Shown: in pieces, positions 48,961-63,512 of the stretch
Layout: the number at the start of each line of letters is the position of its first letter
Position numbering within the stretch: the stretch's first letter is position 1
NCBI GenBank assembly: GCA_002105175.1
Contig: MCGE01000028.1
Location: 310,001-374,000, forward strand
Source of the DNA: Absidia repens
Taxonomy: Eukaryota > Mucoromycota > Mucoromycetes > Mucorales > Cunninghamellaceae
Direction: 5' to 3'
DNA: 64,000 nucleotides
Translations under genes and position numbers: made by a program
Notes under the pieces: model-generated
Database searches by the model: none
Told to the model about the DNA's origin: nothing
The model's input: only the letters and a program-made list of their open reading frames with translations

Positions 48961-51311
48961 ATGACGGTGAAGGTATCTCTCTTCTGTTTTATTTTTTATT
49001 TTTTTATATTGATCGAACAATATGTATGAATTAACTCCATTTTATTGACTATTTCTTTTTTATTTTACTCATATAGTGTCCATACGAATATCTCAGTTTA
49101 AACTGATGCGTGTTGTTGGTCGAGGAGCGTTTGGAAAGGTAAACTACCGGCGTTGGCATACAGCACAACCTAAGTAATTTACATTTTCATACAGGTACGG
49201 ATTGTTGAACATCGGGAATCACATCAGCTATACGCAATGAAATATATCAGCAAGGACGAATGTATCAGAATGGATGCAGTTCGTAACGTGATTCGGGAAA
49301 GGCTTATATTGGAACAACTTGATCATCCTTTTTTGTGTCGGCTTCGTTTTGCTTTTCAAGATAACTTTTGCATGTATATGGTGACTGATCTCATGTAAGT
49401 GTCTTCATAATATGCATAGTATGTAATTAATATTAATTAATATTTTACTCGATATTGAATATAGGCTGGGCGGTGATCTCTATTATCATATATCAGCAAA
49501 TCAATATTTCTCAGAGGATGTACTGCGTTTTTGGTTTGCGGAATTATCGTCAGCTGTCAAATATCTTCATTTGAATGGGGTGGTGCATAGGTAAATTAGA
49601 GCAGCTGCTATAGGGTGATTCAATGACTTACAGTTTTTATTTTATTAATTGAATAGGGATATCAAACCTCAAAATATACTGATGGATGAATGGGGACATG
49701 TGCATTTGGCGGACTTTAACATTGCAACCTATCTACAACCGAATCGACTACTGACTTCAGGATCTGGCACAAGTTATTATATGGGTAAAATCGGTTTTGT
49801 TGCTTTCATTCAAGTCAGTTTCATGCATTATTGTTACTAATATCATTTATTTCTTTTTAGCACCTGAGGTATTCAGAGGCGGCGGATACAACGAATCTGT
49901 GGATTGGTGGGGTTTAGGTGTGACACTATATGAATGTGTGTATGGCAAAGTAAGTTCTCAGATAAATAAATAAAAAAAATAGGGAAACGACATTTATTGA
50001 TTTATGTATTTTAATATAGAAACCATTTGACTACGAAACTAGTGATGAAATCTCTGCAGCAGTCAGGCGTGGGCATGTCCATTATTCAAATAGCAAGCGC
50101 TCGGTATCGGGTGAATGCCTTGCGGTAATGCAAGGGGTACGTACCAAATAAAGGATAATAAAAATACGATGGTACTAACTCTACTTCTGTGACAGTTTTT
50201 GGAAATGGCACCATCGAAACGACTGGGTCAAGGCGATCAAGGTTGGGTTAATCTAGTACAGCATCCATTCTTTCGATCCGTGGATTGGCGACGATTGGAA
50301 TCGAAAACATTGACCCCACCTTTCCAACCCGCTACTGACCAAAATAACTTCGACCCTACATTTGACTTGGAACAGATGGTTGTGGATGACTTTGGATCTT
50401 TGCAGCAAAACAACCATCACCAACAACGACAGAACGATCGACAGCGGAAATCCACAGATACCAGCAAGGCAGAACGCGACAGAACAATGATTTTGGAAAA
50501 ATTCAAGGCTTTCGACTTTACAATTTTTGAAAAATATGAAGGCTTCAAGGATCCAGTGAAACGAACTGTCGGTGAACCTCCGGATTGGGTCAAACCTGCG
50601 TTTGCCGGTGCAGATCGCGATCTCTTGCCTATTACCCGTATTAATGCAAGTACCCCATCATCAGTCACTACCTTGTCCAGTATTCACAGCGGTGATGATT
50701 ATCAGCTACGACAACAACATAACCTTCACAGCAAACAACATGATCTGGATACTGCAATTGGCAGTGATAACGGTCGACCTCCTTTGGTGCCGCTATCTAT
50801 TGACACCAGCCACAACCCAATCAATGCTAGTAAAAGGGATACTCTCAATGGTGGCAACAGTGGTAGCGGCTTATTATGGCGATCGGCATCAACGAATAAC
50901 TTGGCATCAAGAGCTGGATTTTTGGTGGACAACTCACCTTCTGCGATAGGTTCGACGCCGTTGGCTCCAGACAACGGAATCAGTAACAGTAATATGGCGG
51001 AGCGGGTGCGAAAACGACGAAGTCTTGGAACTTATCAACAAACTCATCATCAGCATTCTCAGCATAAATATACGACAACACCTTCTCCATTGGTGCCTAG
51101 TAGCCCAATGATGGAAACGACTATGACTCCTACGGGCGATGAACTTCACACTATCCCTATTGTCAACGACGCAAGTGGTAATGATCAGCAGTATGGGGTC
51201 GCTAGTCTTAGTGAAGAATACGCGATGTCTTTACACGGGGTTAGGAAAAAGCAAAGTACACGTAGTTTTAGGGAACGTCGGGAACGGGATCGGAAAAGTA
51301 TTCATCACTGA
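48961..51311 (+). CDS. YANK/STK32-type serine/threonine protein kinase
   Basis: An AGC-related kinase of about 610 residues. Secure exons are 49077-49138, 49195-49394, 49465-49590, 49657-49784, 49861-49949, 50020-50136 and 50196-51311. The domain has [16 protein letters not shown] lysine in [20 protein letters not shown] in place of DFG ([11 protein letters not shown]) and [13 protein letters not shown] and [16 protein letters not shown] are hallmarks of the YANK/STK32 family. The N-terminus is uncertain. Either ATG 48961 is joined through the acceptor ending at 49096 (MTVKFKLM), or an upstream exon is joined through 49076, reading [20 protein letters not shown]. The latter resembles the myristoylated MG-start of animal members, but I could not find its first exon. 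The C-terminal 300 residues are Ser/Asn/His-rich. Confidence 0.85.
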
Positions 51312-51729
51312 TTTTTTTACATAGATTAGATACCTCTTTTTATTTTATTTTTTATTATTATTATTTTTATTGCCCTTCTTTGACTTTTTGAAATAAAACC
51401 TATTGCGTTTATTCCTTTACTTATGCTTCTGATTTATCCATCCTCCTTCAGGCATCGAACTGTTATGATATATAGCACCATGTCATCTATTTTAAAATTA
51501 GTCATACTGTAGTTAACCATCAAATTGTATGTGGCATCACATTCCTCCATTTGTATTATTATATTATATTCAATAAAAATATCGTTCTTTTTATACCTTC
51601 TAAAACAAACAAGTGCCTTCAATTCCGTAGCGATCATCTGTGTTGCCTGGTATATAAAAGTTTGTTTCTCTCTGTATATGCGAGCTTATTTCTTTTGCAA
51701 TGCCGTTTTTCAAAAAGCTATCAGTGTTG

Positions 51730-52140
51730 CCGACTAGTACTGTACAACCATACTTTCAAAAAATGCATGATCATATTTTCGGCTAGAATCATCAAACCCG
51801 CCGCCCCTCAAAAAAAAAAACCACCTGGATATACACCGTATGTCCCTATCTAGTGGATGTTACACCAGCCGTACTGCCCAGGTTGATTAATATTAATGGC
51901 AGAGCGGGAATAGGGGTCTATAACTGTCAACAACACATTAGGCATTTGGGATGTGGGGCAAATAGTCACAGGTAGGCTAGCAAGCCGGGCAAAATACTTT
52001 ACAGTTGCGGCCACAACTATATTCAATTATATGATTGGTCGAGCAGGAAATACGGTAAGTGATCTAAGACTTGACCATACATACCCTGTGGCAACGGTTA
52101 TAATGGGTAAAGGAGAGAGCGCGAAACAACTGCAATAACA
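51730..52140 (+). mobile_element. Decayed Tc1/mariner-type element (transposase DNA-binding fragment)
   Basis: A 61-codon frame (51953-52138) contains GQIVTGRLASRAKYFTVAAT followed by TIFNYMIGRAGNTVSDLRLD, which matches the order of a Tc1-type helix-turn-helix (recognition helix TTIFN, then NTVSDLxR before the linker). Upstream, in frame, VNNTLGIWD continues the pattern. The putative end 'ctagtactgtacaacc' at 51734-51749 and 'tactgtacgatggg' at 52150 carry the TACTGTAC motif also seen at 23920. There is no catalytic DDE domain, so it is a non-functional relic or deletion derivative. Confidence 0.45.
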
Positions 52141-52379
52141 TATTTTTTACTGTACGATGGGTCAGAGCATGGTTAATAAAAAGGGCATACTTTATTGAAG
52201 CATATTGAAAGATACTAAAACTAAAGACGGGAGTTTTATTGGATGCATGAGGTAATCTACTTCGAGATTGAAGAAGGGTCAGAGTAAAGAGAAATTTGTC
52301 ATTGCATCACAAGGTTCAGCACTAGGCTTAGCCAACACAAATCAAATGGGGCGATGGCAATAAGAAAGGGAACTATTAT

Positions 52380-52722
52380 ACAAGACATGAGAGAGACTAA
52401 TGGGACATATTTCATTGACACAAGTAAAAAGAGACACGTTTATTCAGATGTAGAGTGAAACTATGGACAAACTAAGACTAACCTAGGCTAAGAAAGACGC
52501 TAATAAGCCAACTAATGGTGGAACCTGAATCCTGAATCCAAAATGAAAGGGTTTCCCTATGCATCTTATAATCTCTAAGCTGGAAATCCTTCTACACTAG
52601 TCCTGATACTAATCTAAGATCACCGTTACCTCATAGAGGTTAAAATGATGGAGAAAAAAAAAATAAGAAAATGGGAAGAAAAATAAATTTACGCTGAGAC
52701 AGGGCGGGCGGTATTTGAATTG
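52380..52722 (+). repeat. Dispersed repeat, copy I
   Basis: Forward copy with 'caagacatgagagagactaa', 'aaaaagagacacgtttattc', 'ctatggacaaactaagacta', the core aaaatgaaagggtttcccta (52539-52558), 'cttctacactagtcctgata', an A-rich tract and a degenerate right end (gggcgggcggtatttgaat near 52701-52719). Left modules start near 52150. Confidence 0.85.
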
Positions 52723-52782
52723 TTTTCTTAAAAAATCGATGCGGTGCATTTCTTTTTTGTTTTATTTTTCTCTTTCAGCGTT

Positions 52783-54609
52783 ATGTCTTCCAGTACGAAC
52801 TTTTCCACACAATCTAGGCGACAGAATGAGGAACGAGGGGAAAAAAGACAAGGCAAGTAAAATCAGGAATTGAAAATGTGCATTCTACTTCGGCTTTCTG
52901 AGGTTGCGCTCCCGTCCCACTGATCATGGTGGGATAGTTAGAATAAAGTCAAGTATTTTCGCAAGTGGCAAATTATTGATATGTGTATTTTATATGTCTT
53001 TTTTGATCAATTTAGATACCATCGAGGAGCCATATAATGTGTCGCTGTTGATTAGCAATATGTATCAGCGTACATTCGATTCACCACGCAAACGATATTC
53101 CTTCGACAATCTCAGTCTTCCTTCAATCAGTCAGTCTTCCTCTTCAGCAAGTCGACACAACAAACAACTTGTTCAACAGCAGCAACAACAGAAGTATCGT
53201 GAAACTACACAACCTGATGTCAGTGTCCAATTAAATAGTAGCACATGTCAATCCGCTTTAACATCGTCCTCGCCACTCTCGTCATCAGCATCACCATCAC
53301 CGTCACCATCACCACCAGCGACTTGTAATATCTCGAAGGACAATACCCATGCTTCAGTCGATGATCTATTAGAACGATTGGAAGCCCTTGATTTAGACAA
53401 CCCTTCACCTACACTGCCCATCAAACCCTCACCAACTTATCAGTTGCGCAACAAGGTAAGAGGGAATAGACATTACACATTGAACCCCAACTCACGTTGT
53501 GTTTTTAGATTATAGACACTGGCCGATTAGCTTTGCAGGCACAAAATGTAAATCCCTTTGATCAAAACCAAAAAAAAAAAAAAAAAAAAAGGAGAATGGA
53601 TATTAACGATTATGTGTGTTTAGGCCCTAGATGATACTGGTTATTTCGAAGAAGACTTTGATTCACTATATGCCAAAACAGCACTTCCCAAACCCAAAGG
53701 AGTGGAAGACCTCACGGATGAAGAAAATGCATTGGTAAGGAAAGCGAAGCGGATGATACACGGAGCGCCCGCAAGAAAAGTGAAAAATGACTAACCATCT
53801 CTTGCTCTTTTCTTCCCAATATTATTGCAAATCATCATTACCAAACAACAACTTGTATAGGTGGATAGTGTCTTGAATAAACGTCAGTCAGGGCTGGTGT
53901 CGCAATTCAAAACAGCCATGGTCGAATTCAAGGACGTGAACAAACTACTACCGGAAACTTGGCTTAATGACGAAATCATTAACTTCTATATGGTGCTCTT
54001 GATGGATCGGGCGACAAGTAGCACGTCAGATTCCTTACCATCGGTCCATTGCTATAACACGTTCTTTTGCTCAACATTGCGGGATCAAGGCTATGACAAG
54101 GTGAAACGCTGGACAAAGAAAGTCGATATCTTCTCAAAACGACTCCTGCTTATTCCTATCAATCGCTCTTACCATTGGACATTGGGTGTCATTGATCTTG
54201 CTAAAAAACAAGTATTAGTATATGATTCCTCAATGGACGCCATCATGGTCCCACATTGAAGGTACAAAAAAAAAAAAAAAAAAAAAAAAAGTGGGGGAGA
54301 CGGGAGACGACTTCAATTACTGACGTTTTTTTATTTTTTATTTTTTGGTGGGGAGGGTAGCTCTTTCTACAGTATCTTGAATGGGAACATATGGACAAAA
54401 AGAAAATTGCATATGATACATCAGATTGGCAAACAGTCATGCCTTCGGATATTCCTCAACAGCAAAATTCATCTGATTGCGGGGTGTTCGCCTGTACATT
54501 TGCTGAAAGGTTGGCAAGAAATCATGAATTCGACTTTGGACAAAACGACATGGTGTCGATTCGGCGTAGAATGGTACTGGATATTATGCGAAAAAAACTA
54601 AGTATTTGA
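52783..54609 (+). CDS. Ulp1/SENP-type SUMO protease (apparent 1-base frameshift)
   Basis: A C48 cysteine protease that matures SUMO and removes it from substrates. Exons: 52783-52852, 53016-53455, 53509-53547, 53624-53734, 53861-54261, 54361-54609, 436 residues with the frame restored. The first intron uses a GC donor (CAAG|GCAAGT). The N-terminal half is Ser/Gln-rich. The catalytic domain has LPETWLNDEIINFY, His in NRSYHWTLGVID, Asp in LVYDSS, Gln in MPSDIPQQQNSSDCG and Cys in DCGVFAC. After YDSSM the frame breaks at 54233-54237: ATGGACGC should be ATGGGACGC to give GRHHGPTLK and then LFLQYLEWEHMDKK, as the family requires. As written, translation stops at 54259 before the catalytic Cys. The lesion may be an assembly error. 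Confidence 0.8.
52853..53015 (+). other. GC-AG intron in SUMO protease gene
   Basis: The donor reads CAAG|GCAAGTAA and the acceptor TCAATTTAG. Only this GC donor gives the phase needed to join MSSSTNFSTQSRRQ to DTIEEPYNVS; the nearby GT (52857) leads to an immediate stop. Confidence 0.5.
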
Positions 54610-57823
<3,214 letters not shown>

Positions 57824-58171
57824 TTGAAGAAGAGAAATGTTATTTGAATAGAAAGGAGAAAAGAGCAAAAAAAAAAAAAAAAAAAGAAAAAAACGAAAAA
57901 AAAAAATGGGGCGAGCGGAGATTCCCATTTATCTACCTACGCTTGAATGGACATCAAAAAACACGTGAGATATGATAAACGTATGTATGGATGATCCCTT
58001 TTTGTGGAGACACTAAAAGAGTGGATGAAGTTTTTTATTATGATATTTGGTGTAAAAATGAGAGGGGGGTTTTATACTAAATGGAATAAATACTAAATGA
58101 TTGAGAGTATATAAATAAGATAATAATCAATGATGGAAAATAATCTAAACAACAGTTATACTAGCGCACTA
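57824..58171. other. Spacer: SNF1 promoter and CPSF30 3' flank
   Basis: 348 bases. Right of the SNF1 ATG lie A-rich runs (57866-57903), a CACGTG at 57961-57966 and TATA-like AT-rich sequence. The part near 58080-58170 is the 3' flank of the CPSF30 gene. Confidence 0.45.
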
Positions 58172-59157
58172 CTAAGCCATACCACCCACACGACCATTTG
58201 GACATTTGTTCGCATAATGGCCTTGTTCCCCACATTTGTAACAGGTAACGTCTTCCAATTTCCGGAATGGCCCACGTTGTTGCCTTGAGTCGTTGTTTTG
58301 GAATCGCTGTTGTGGTTGTTGCTGTTGTTGCTGCCCACCATAGAACGCCGGTGGTTGCTGCTGCTGTTGCTGCTGTTGTGGCTGTTGATGCGATTGTTTT
58401 TGATACTGATGCTGTTGTTGGCGGTGATGACCATGATGTTGTTGTTGTTGTTGTTGGGGTGTGTCATCATTACTATTCACCAGAGGCAGTTCGTATTTTG
58501 GATGACCATTCGGGCAGTTCAAACCATCCGGACAAAACCCTGTCAAATAGTTTTGGCAAACCATTTTACGAACATGTTTATGCCTGCAATGAGGACCTAC
58601 AATAAAGTGAAAGAAAGAGAGCATTTGTCACTAAAGCGTACAAACAAGTACAAATATGTATATCAAACTTACCATGTTTACAAAAACCACGAGCGTACCA
58701 AGGACATTCTTTTTGCTTGCTTTCCGGATCAATATGAAGATACATGCATTCATCACCATTGCAACATTCACCATATTTTGAATAAAACCAACATTCAGGC
58801 ATCTTTTTCATATTGAAGACATGAAGGAACTCGCATCTATCACCTTTTTTGCATAATCCCCGGAGCCAATGTTTGCATACGACAGACTTGTCCCGATCCG
58901 CATCCTTGTGTTTGAATGGACAATGCCCCCCTTTGGTACATGTGCCTTTCAAGAAATATTTGCAAACAGGTTCATCTTGTGTAGTAAAAGAAAAACGACA
59001 TGTTAGTTTGTTGTTTTTGATTTTGTTTGTTTATATTTTATTTACCTTCACGCTTAGTAAAACTGTTCAAATCAAGACCCAGTTCTTCTTTGATAAAGTC
59101 TTCAAAATCGAATTTGATGTTGGTATGATCGGTATATTGAATGGGTGAAATAAGCAT
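58172..59157 (-). CDS. CPSF30/Yth1 polyadenylation-factor subunit
   Basis: A 279-residue zinc-finger subunit of the cleavage and polyadenylation factor, which recognises the AAUAAA signal. Three exons: 59157-59046, 58975-58673 and 58596-58172. Five CCCH fingers follow each other: CKYFLKGTCTKGGHCPFKH, CKHWLRGLCKKGDRCEFLH, CWFYSKYGECCNGDECMYLH, CPWYARGFCKHGPHCRHKH and CQNYLTGFCPDGLNCPNGH. A Gln/His-rich linker (codon-repeat encoded) leads to a CCHC zinc knuckle, CYKCGEQGHYANKC, near the C-terminus. The knuckle is present in animal CPSF4 and absent in yeast Yth1, so this protein resembles the animal form. It is divergent from the FAD-oxidoreductase gene. Confidence 0.95.
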
Positions 59158-59658
59158 CACTGGAAATAGCGTTGGGAAGTGAAAAGAATACAGAAAAAAA
59201 AAAGAAAAAAAAATAATTAAAAAATAGTCATCATCAAACAGGCGGAGTGTGAAAAGAAACACCATACCACTCCATTATGAGATTCATCAGCAGACCGGCT
59301 GGAACCCCTTGCCCCAAAAGAAAAAAGTTGGGTCACAAACAATAGGCCTTTTCATATGCCAGTTGGATGTCAAAATTTAAATAGGGAGGAATATCGGAGC
59401 GTGAAAATTAAAATGATATTGGCGTATCCCACAGTGAATCCATTTACCAGGAGTGAGGCTAGAAATAGAGTTTTTTTTTTTTTGATTTTTACTTCTTTGA
59501 TAATTTTTGATCTCTCTCTTTCTCTCTTTTTTTTAATAAAAAAGTTTTTTGTTTCCTCCTCCCCCCTCCCCCCAATTTTGAATACATATATCTAAAGTAT
59601 TATATATATATATTTCTATATATATATATACATTCATATAGTACTATAAACCGTTACC
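59158..59658. promoter_or_regulatory. Divergent promoter region, CPSF30 and FAD oxidoreductase
   Basis: 501 bases between head-to-head start codons. The right part has pyrimidine tracts (59510-59580) and an alternating TA stretch (59600-59640) directly upstream of the FAD-gene ATG. The region includes no gene of its own. Confidence 0.45.
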
Positions 59659-61606
59659 ATGACTGATTCATCCAAGCAAGGCAAAAAGGTGGTCAAGGTG
59701 GCAGTGATAGGATCAGGACTGGCTGGCTTGACAACAGCATACATGTTAACTAAAGGCAAGACTCAACCAAACGTCGAATTTCAGGTCCACTTGTTTGAGA
59801 AAAATACCATGATAGGTATGGATGCTGCGTCAATCTCCATTGGTACAAAAGAAAATGATATGCGGATAGATGTAAGTCGACTAATATATTGACTAATATA
59901 TTGAAAGTGTGGTTTATATATTCATCCTCATTTTGTGCTATAGGTGCCAATGCGATCCTTCATGTCTGGTAATTTAGAATAACAAACAAATAGAAATTTC
60001 AAGAACTTTATTTAAGCTTTTTTTCTCTCCTTTTTTTTTATTTTTATTTCTTTTTATTATTATAAGGATATTATGCCCATCTTGTACGATTATATGAACA
60101 CCTCGATATACCCGCTAAGGCAGCTCACTTTAGTTTTGGTTGGTACACCATCCAAACAACCCGTGCAATGACCGATCAATCCAAGATGCAACCACATGAA
60201 ATGGCCACTTACACTGAAAACCGATCTTACTTGACTTACAGTGGGGCTCGTACCGTCGGTAGATTGGATGCGTTTGTCCATACCTCCTCTTCATGGCGAT
60301 CCTGGTTCAACTCCCTATGGGTAATGCTTGTAGTTGGTCTTTCCTATAGTTGGCTCATGATCTTGACACTCTGGTTGCACCATCGAGGCCATCTCCGCAA
60401 TGCTCAACATCCTGTCGCCAAAATGACTTTGAGACAATGGCTTACTCAAAATCGAATCCATCCTTATTTTATTCACCAAGTCTTTGTGCCTTTATTCGCA
60501 GCTGTATGCACCAATTCATGGCAAGCTATGTTAAATTATCCTGCTAGTGAAGTCCTTGGTAAGTCAGAACCCCCCCCCACTCCCCCCAAAAAAAAAATTG
60601 GACTTCTCGGAAAAGCTGACGTAAATTTCCTTTAGAGTACATGGCCATGGGTTTATTCCAAGAATCATATGTTGTTACACACGGCATTCGGCAAGTGGTC
60701 GAGCGGCTGGCGGCACCATTGACTGATATTCATCTTGGCGTGCAGATCACATCCATTGAACCGATCAAGGCAGAGGAAAGCGGACGACGACAATATGTGC
60801 TGAAAGACGACCAGGGACATTCGTACGATTGTGATCATTTAGTGTTCGCAACACAAGGAAATCAAGCACTGAGCATGCTACAAAGCTGTTACGATCAAGT
60901 GGTGGAGGACTCACAGGATACGACATTGGTGGCGACGCTGGAGGCACAAATCAACATGTTGAAACAGTTCAGCTACGATACTTCTTTAGTCATCAATCAT
61001 ACCGATACAAGGCTTTTACCTAGCGACCGACAACATTGGCGGGCGTTGAACTTTGGACGTATCGATCCCTCTTTACAACTGGATCCCAGCGAATCGCAAT
61101 ACATCATCCCTTACCCTCACGATACCACCATGACCACTCATATCTTGAATTGGACACATGCTCGATTGGATCAAGATAACAACAACATTGACGACGACGA
61201 CAATGAAGAAGGTGACGTTGTGGATGACGACAATGATAGCGGTTTTAACGAGGACGGGGCTTCTACTTCTTCAACAACACTTTATTTACAAACCACCAAT
61301 CCTTGCATTAGTCCTGATCCAAAACATATCTTGTCTGCCTCATGGTTCGAACGTGCCACTGTCACTCTGGCATCCAAACGTGCTATCGAAGCTGACCTCT
61401 TCCCTCCTACTAACAACAACAAGAACAACAAATCCGCTAATAGCGTGACCCTAGGCGCTTGTCAAGGTACTAATGGCATCTGGTTCGTTGGTTCATATTG
61501 CTGGCGTGGTATTCCCTTGCTGGAAGGCTGTGTGGCTAGTGCTGAAAAGGTGGTATTGGATGGCATTAGTGTACAAGAAGACGCACAGCTGACTTTACCT
61601 TGGTAA
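59659..61606 (+). CDS. FAD-dependent amine-oxidase-like oxidoreductase
   Basis: Four exons (59659-59871, 59944-59968, 60067-60558, 60636-61606) join to 566 residues; the second exon is only 25 nt. The N-terminus has the dinucleotide-binding motif VAVIGSGLAGLTTAYML, followed by the acidic residue of the second strand (HLFEKNTMIG). The C-terminal block GIWFVGSYCWRGIPLLEGCV is the flavin-contact region of the amine-oxidase/phytoene-desaturase superfamily. A hydrophobic stretch near residues 165-185 (VMLVVGLSYSWLMILTLW) may anchor it to a membrane. A Gln/Asp-rich loop (DDDDNEEGDVVDDDND) is an insertion. Such predicted NAD/FAD-binding proteins are often of unknown substrate; I cannot assign one. 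Convergent with THI5. Confidence 0.8.
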
Positions 61607-62225
61607 CCCTTTTCTACCCTCTTAGTATTATATATCTTTAGTACCATTCCTCTTCTCTCTTCCTCCTTTTATCTTTTATTCTTCCTCCTTCTCCCATTAG
61701 TATTAGACTTATCATTTATTTTTTGCTTAGCATCCGTTTTGTGATTTTTATATCATTTTTTAATAATAAAACAATGACGTTGAAAACAAAAAAAAAAAAC
61801 AAAAAAAGGCTGAAATAGACTGGGTCAAAAAAAAGGGGGGTTTTTATTGATATATTGACATATAATGACGATCCACAAAAGACTAAAAAAAAATTGGTTG
61901 AATACAACTTCCCATCGCAAGCATTATCTTGATCTGGTAATAAGGGTTTGGAATTCTCAGCCACATAAAATACATAAATTGTGATTTTACATGGGCTCCC
62001 CTAGTTGTATACAACCGAAAAAATCTATATAGACAAAAAAGAAGAAGGTAGCAAGGGTAATACGTGAACCATGATGTATCAATGGGTAGCGGGATGGAAC
62101 ACGTACAATATGCAAGGGATAAGCGAAATGGAAAAAAGGGGAAAGAGTGAGCATGATATAGTATTTTTTTTTCTTTTTTTTTTTTTTTACCTTGTGTCAT
62201 CCATATCATAAAGTAAGAAGTGTGC
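61607..62225. other. 3' flanks of convergent FAD-oxidoreductase and THI5 genes
   Basis: Pyrimidine-rich sequence with AATAAA motifs for the rightward gene (61764-61769) and A/T runs (61782-61806, 62160-62190). No gene was seen. Confidence 0.45.
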
Positions 62226-62739
62226 TTAAGCGACAGTAGTAGTAGCAGTCTTAACGGGGACTTGACAGCATGCGCTGCGAGTGAATTCCTCTGTTACGAC
62301 GGGTACAGCAGGAGGGAGTACGCCAGTGTCAATAGTGGGGTGAATAAATCCAGGGGCGGATTCAGGAAGTAGGTCCCAGGACAAATATTGATTGGTTTGG
62401 TTCTGAACAAAAGCATCATCGACAATGGCCAAGCGCTTACAATAATTAGTGACCTTGTTCCAGTCACGGGGCACGTTCTTGAGATCTCGTGACATGTAGC
62501 GGAATGATCGTTGATAGATTTTGCGATTCACAATATTATTCATCCATGGCTTGATTTCAACGAAATGGTCATATGCTTCGGCCGGCTGGGCAAACATGTA
62601 ATCCGTCGCACGCTTGATAGCTTTCATGAATTTTGTCACCTTGGTGGGGTTGTTTTGAATAAAATTGTCATTGCCGATAAAAAGAATCTAAGATTAAAAA
62701 AAAAGATTAGCAACCTCACTCACAAAAATTAACATACAT

Positions 62740-62800
<61 letters not shown>

Positions 62801-63512
62801 TACCGAGCAAAAACAACAGCATCCGAGATCAGCTAATTCGTCAATACGGAGCATCTGAACATCATCGGCAGAGCGGCCTTGTTGCACTGACCATTCTTCC
62901 AATTCGACCATTTGCACGTTTTCCAACCCAATTCCAGCATCAATAACACCGTCTTGTAAGCTCTTGGTAACATTCATACCCACACGCACGGCAGTATAAT
63001 CGACTCCGGGATGCATACCATATTGCTTTGCGAGATCATCCACCTGGATTTTGCCAAATTCACCCACATAGCCGATGCGCTTGCCACGCAGAGATTCAAA
63101 CGACCCATCGATGCCACTCTTATGTTTCAAATGGATCACACCTGTGAAAGGTTCGTCCAATAAAGTGCCAATTGATTGGATCGGAAAACCACGAGCTTTG
63201 CCTTCAAAAAAAAAAAAAAAAAAAAAAAAATGGCAGGGTGAATCTCTGGAAACCAACTGGTGGTTTTTTGTTTTTTTTTTTTGTTTTTTTTTTTGGTCAC
63301 TTACCAGCAATAGTGTGGATCATAGCCTTGAATCCCAAATCAGCCTTGCCAGCACCAATCATTTCAGTCACATCGGATGGATTGTTGGGCTCGATGATGG
63401 CCACTTGAACACCCTCGTCGGCAAAATAACCTAGCTTATCAGCCAAAAAAAGAGGAAGATGGTAGGGAGTTGCGTGCCAGTTTAACAAAAAGGAAATTTT
63501 TTCAGTAGACAT
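62226..63512 (-). CDS. THI5/NMT1-type HMP-phosphate synthase
   Basis: A 355-residue enzyme that makes the thiamine pyrimidine precursor from its own histidine and PLP. Three exons: 63512-63305, 63201-62804 and 62687-62226. Key residues are in the family positions: Lys62 and His66 in GFKAMIH, and the CCCFC iron-binding cluster at residues 197-201, directly before the second intron. The fungal signatures [20 protein letters not shown] and [18 protein letters not shown] are present. The second intron (62688-62803) contains 57 consecutive T on the coding strand. The single-turnover nature is family knowledge. I see no TPP-riboswitch core in the leader or introns. A TATA box lies 55 bases upstream of the ATG. 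It converges on the FAD-oxidoreductase gene. Confidence 0.95.

Larger units (their letters stand above)
51312..52782. other. Intergenic region with Tc1-like relic and repeat copy I
   Basis: 3' flank of the kinase gene (51312-51430), AT-rich spacer, a transposase relic (51730-52140), repeat copy I (52380-52722, extension from about 52150) and a short promoter stretch with CT-rich sequence before the SUMO-protease ATG. Confidence 0.5.

Noticed and set aside
58267..58816. Plus-strand frames (Val-, Leu-rich) opposite CPSF30
   Set aside because: They are reverse readings of the Gln/His-rich linker of CPSF30, whose zinc fingers fix the minus strand.
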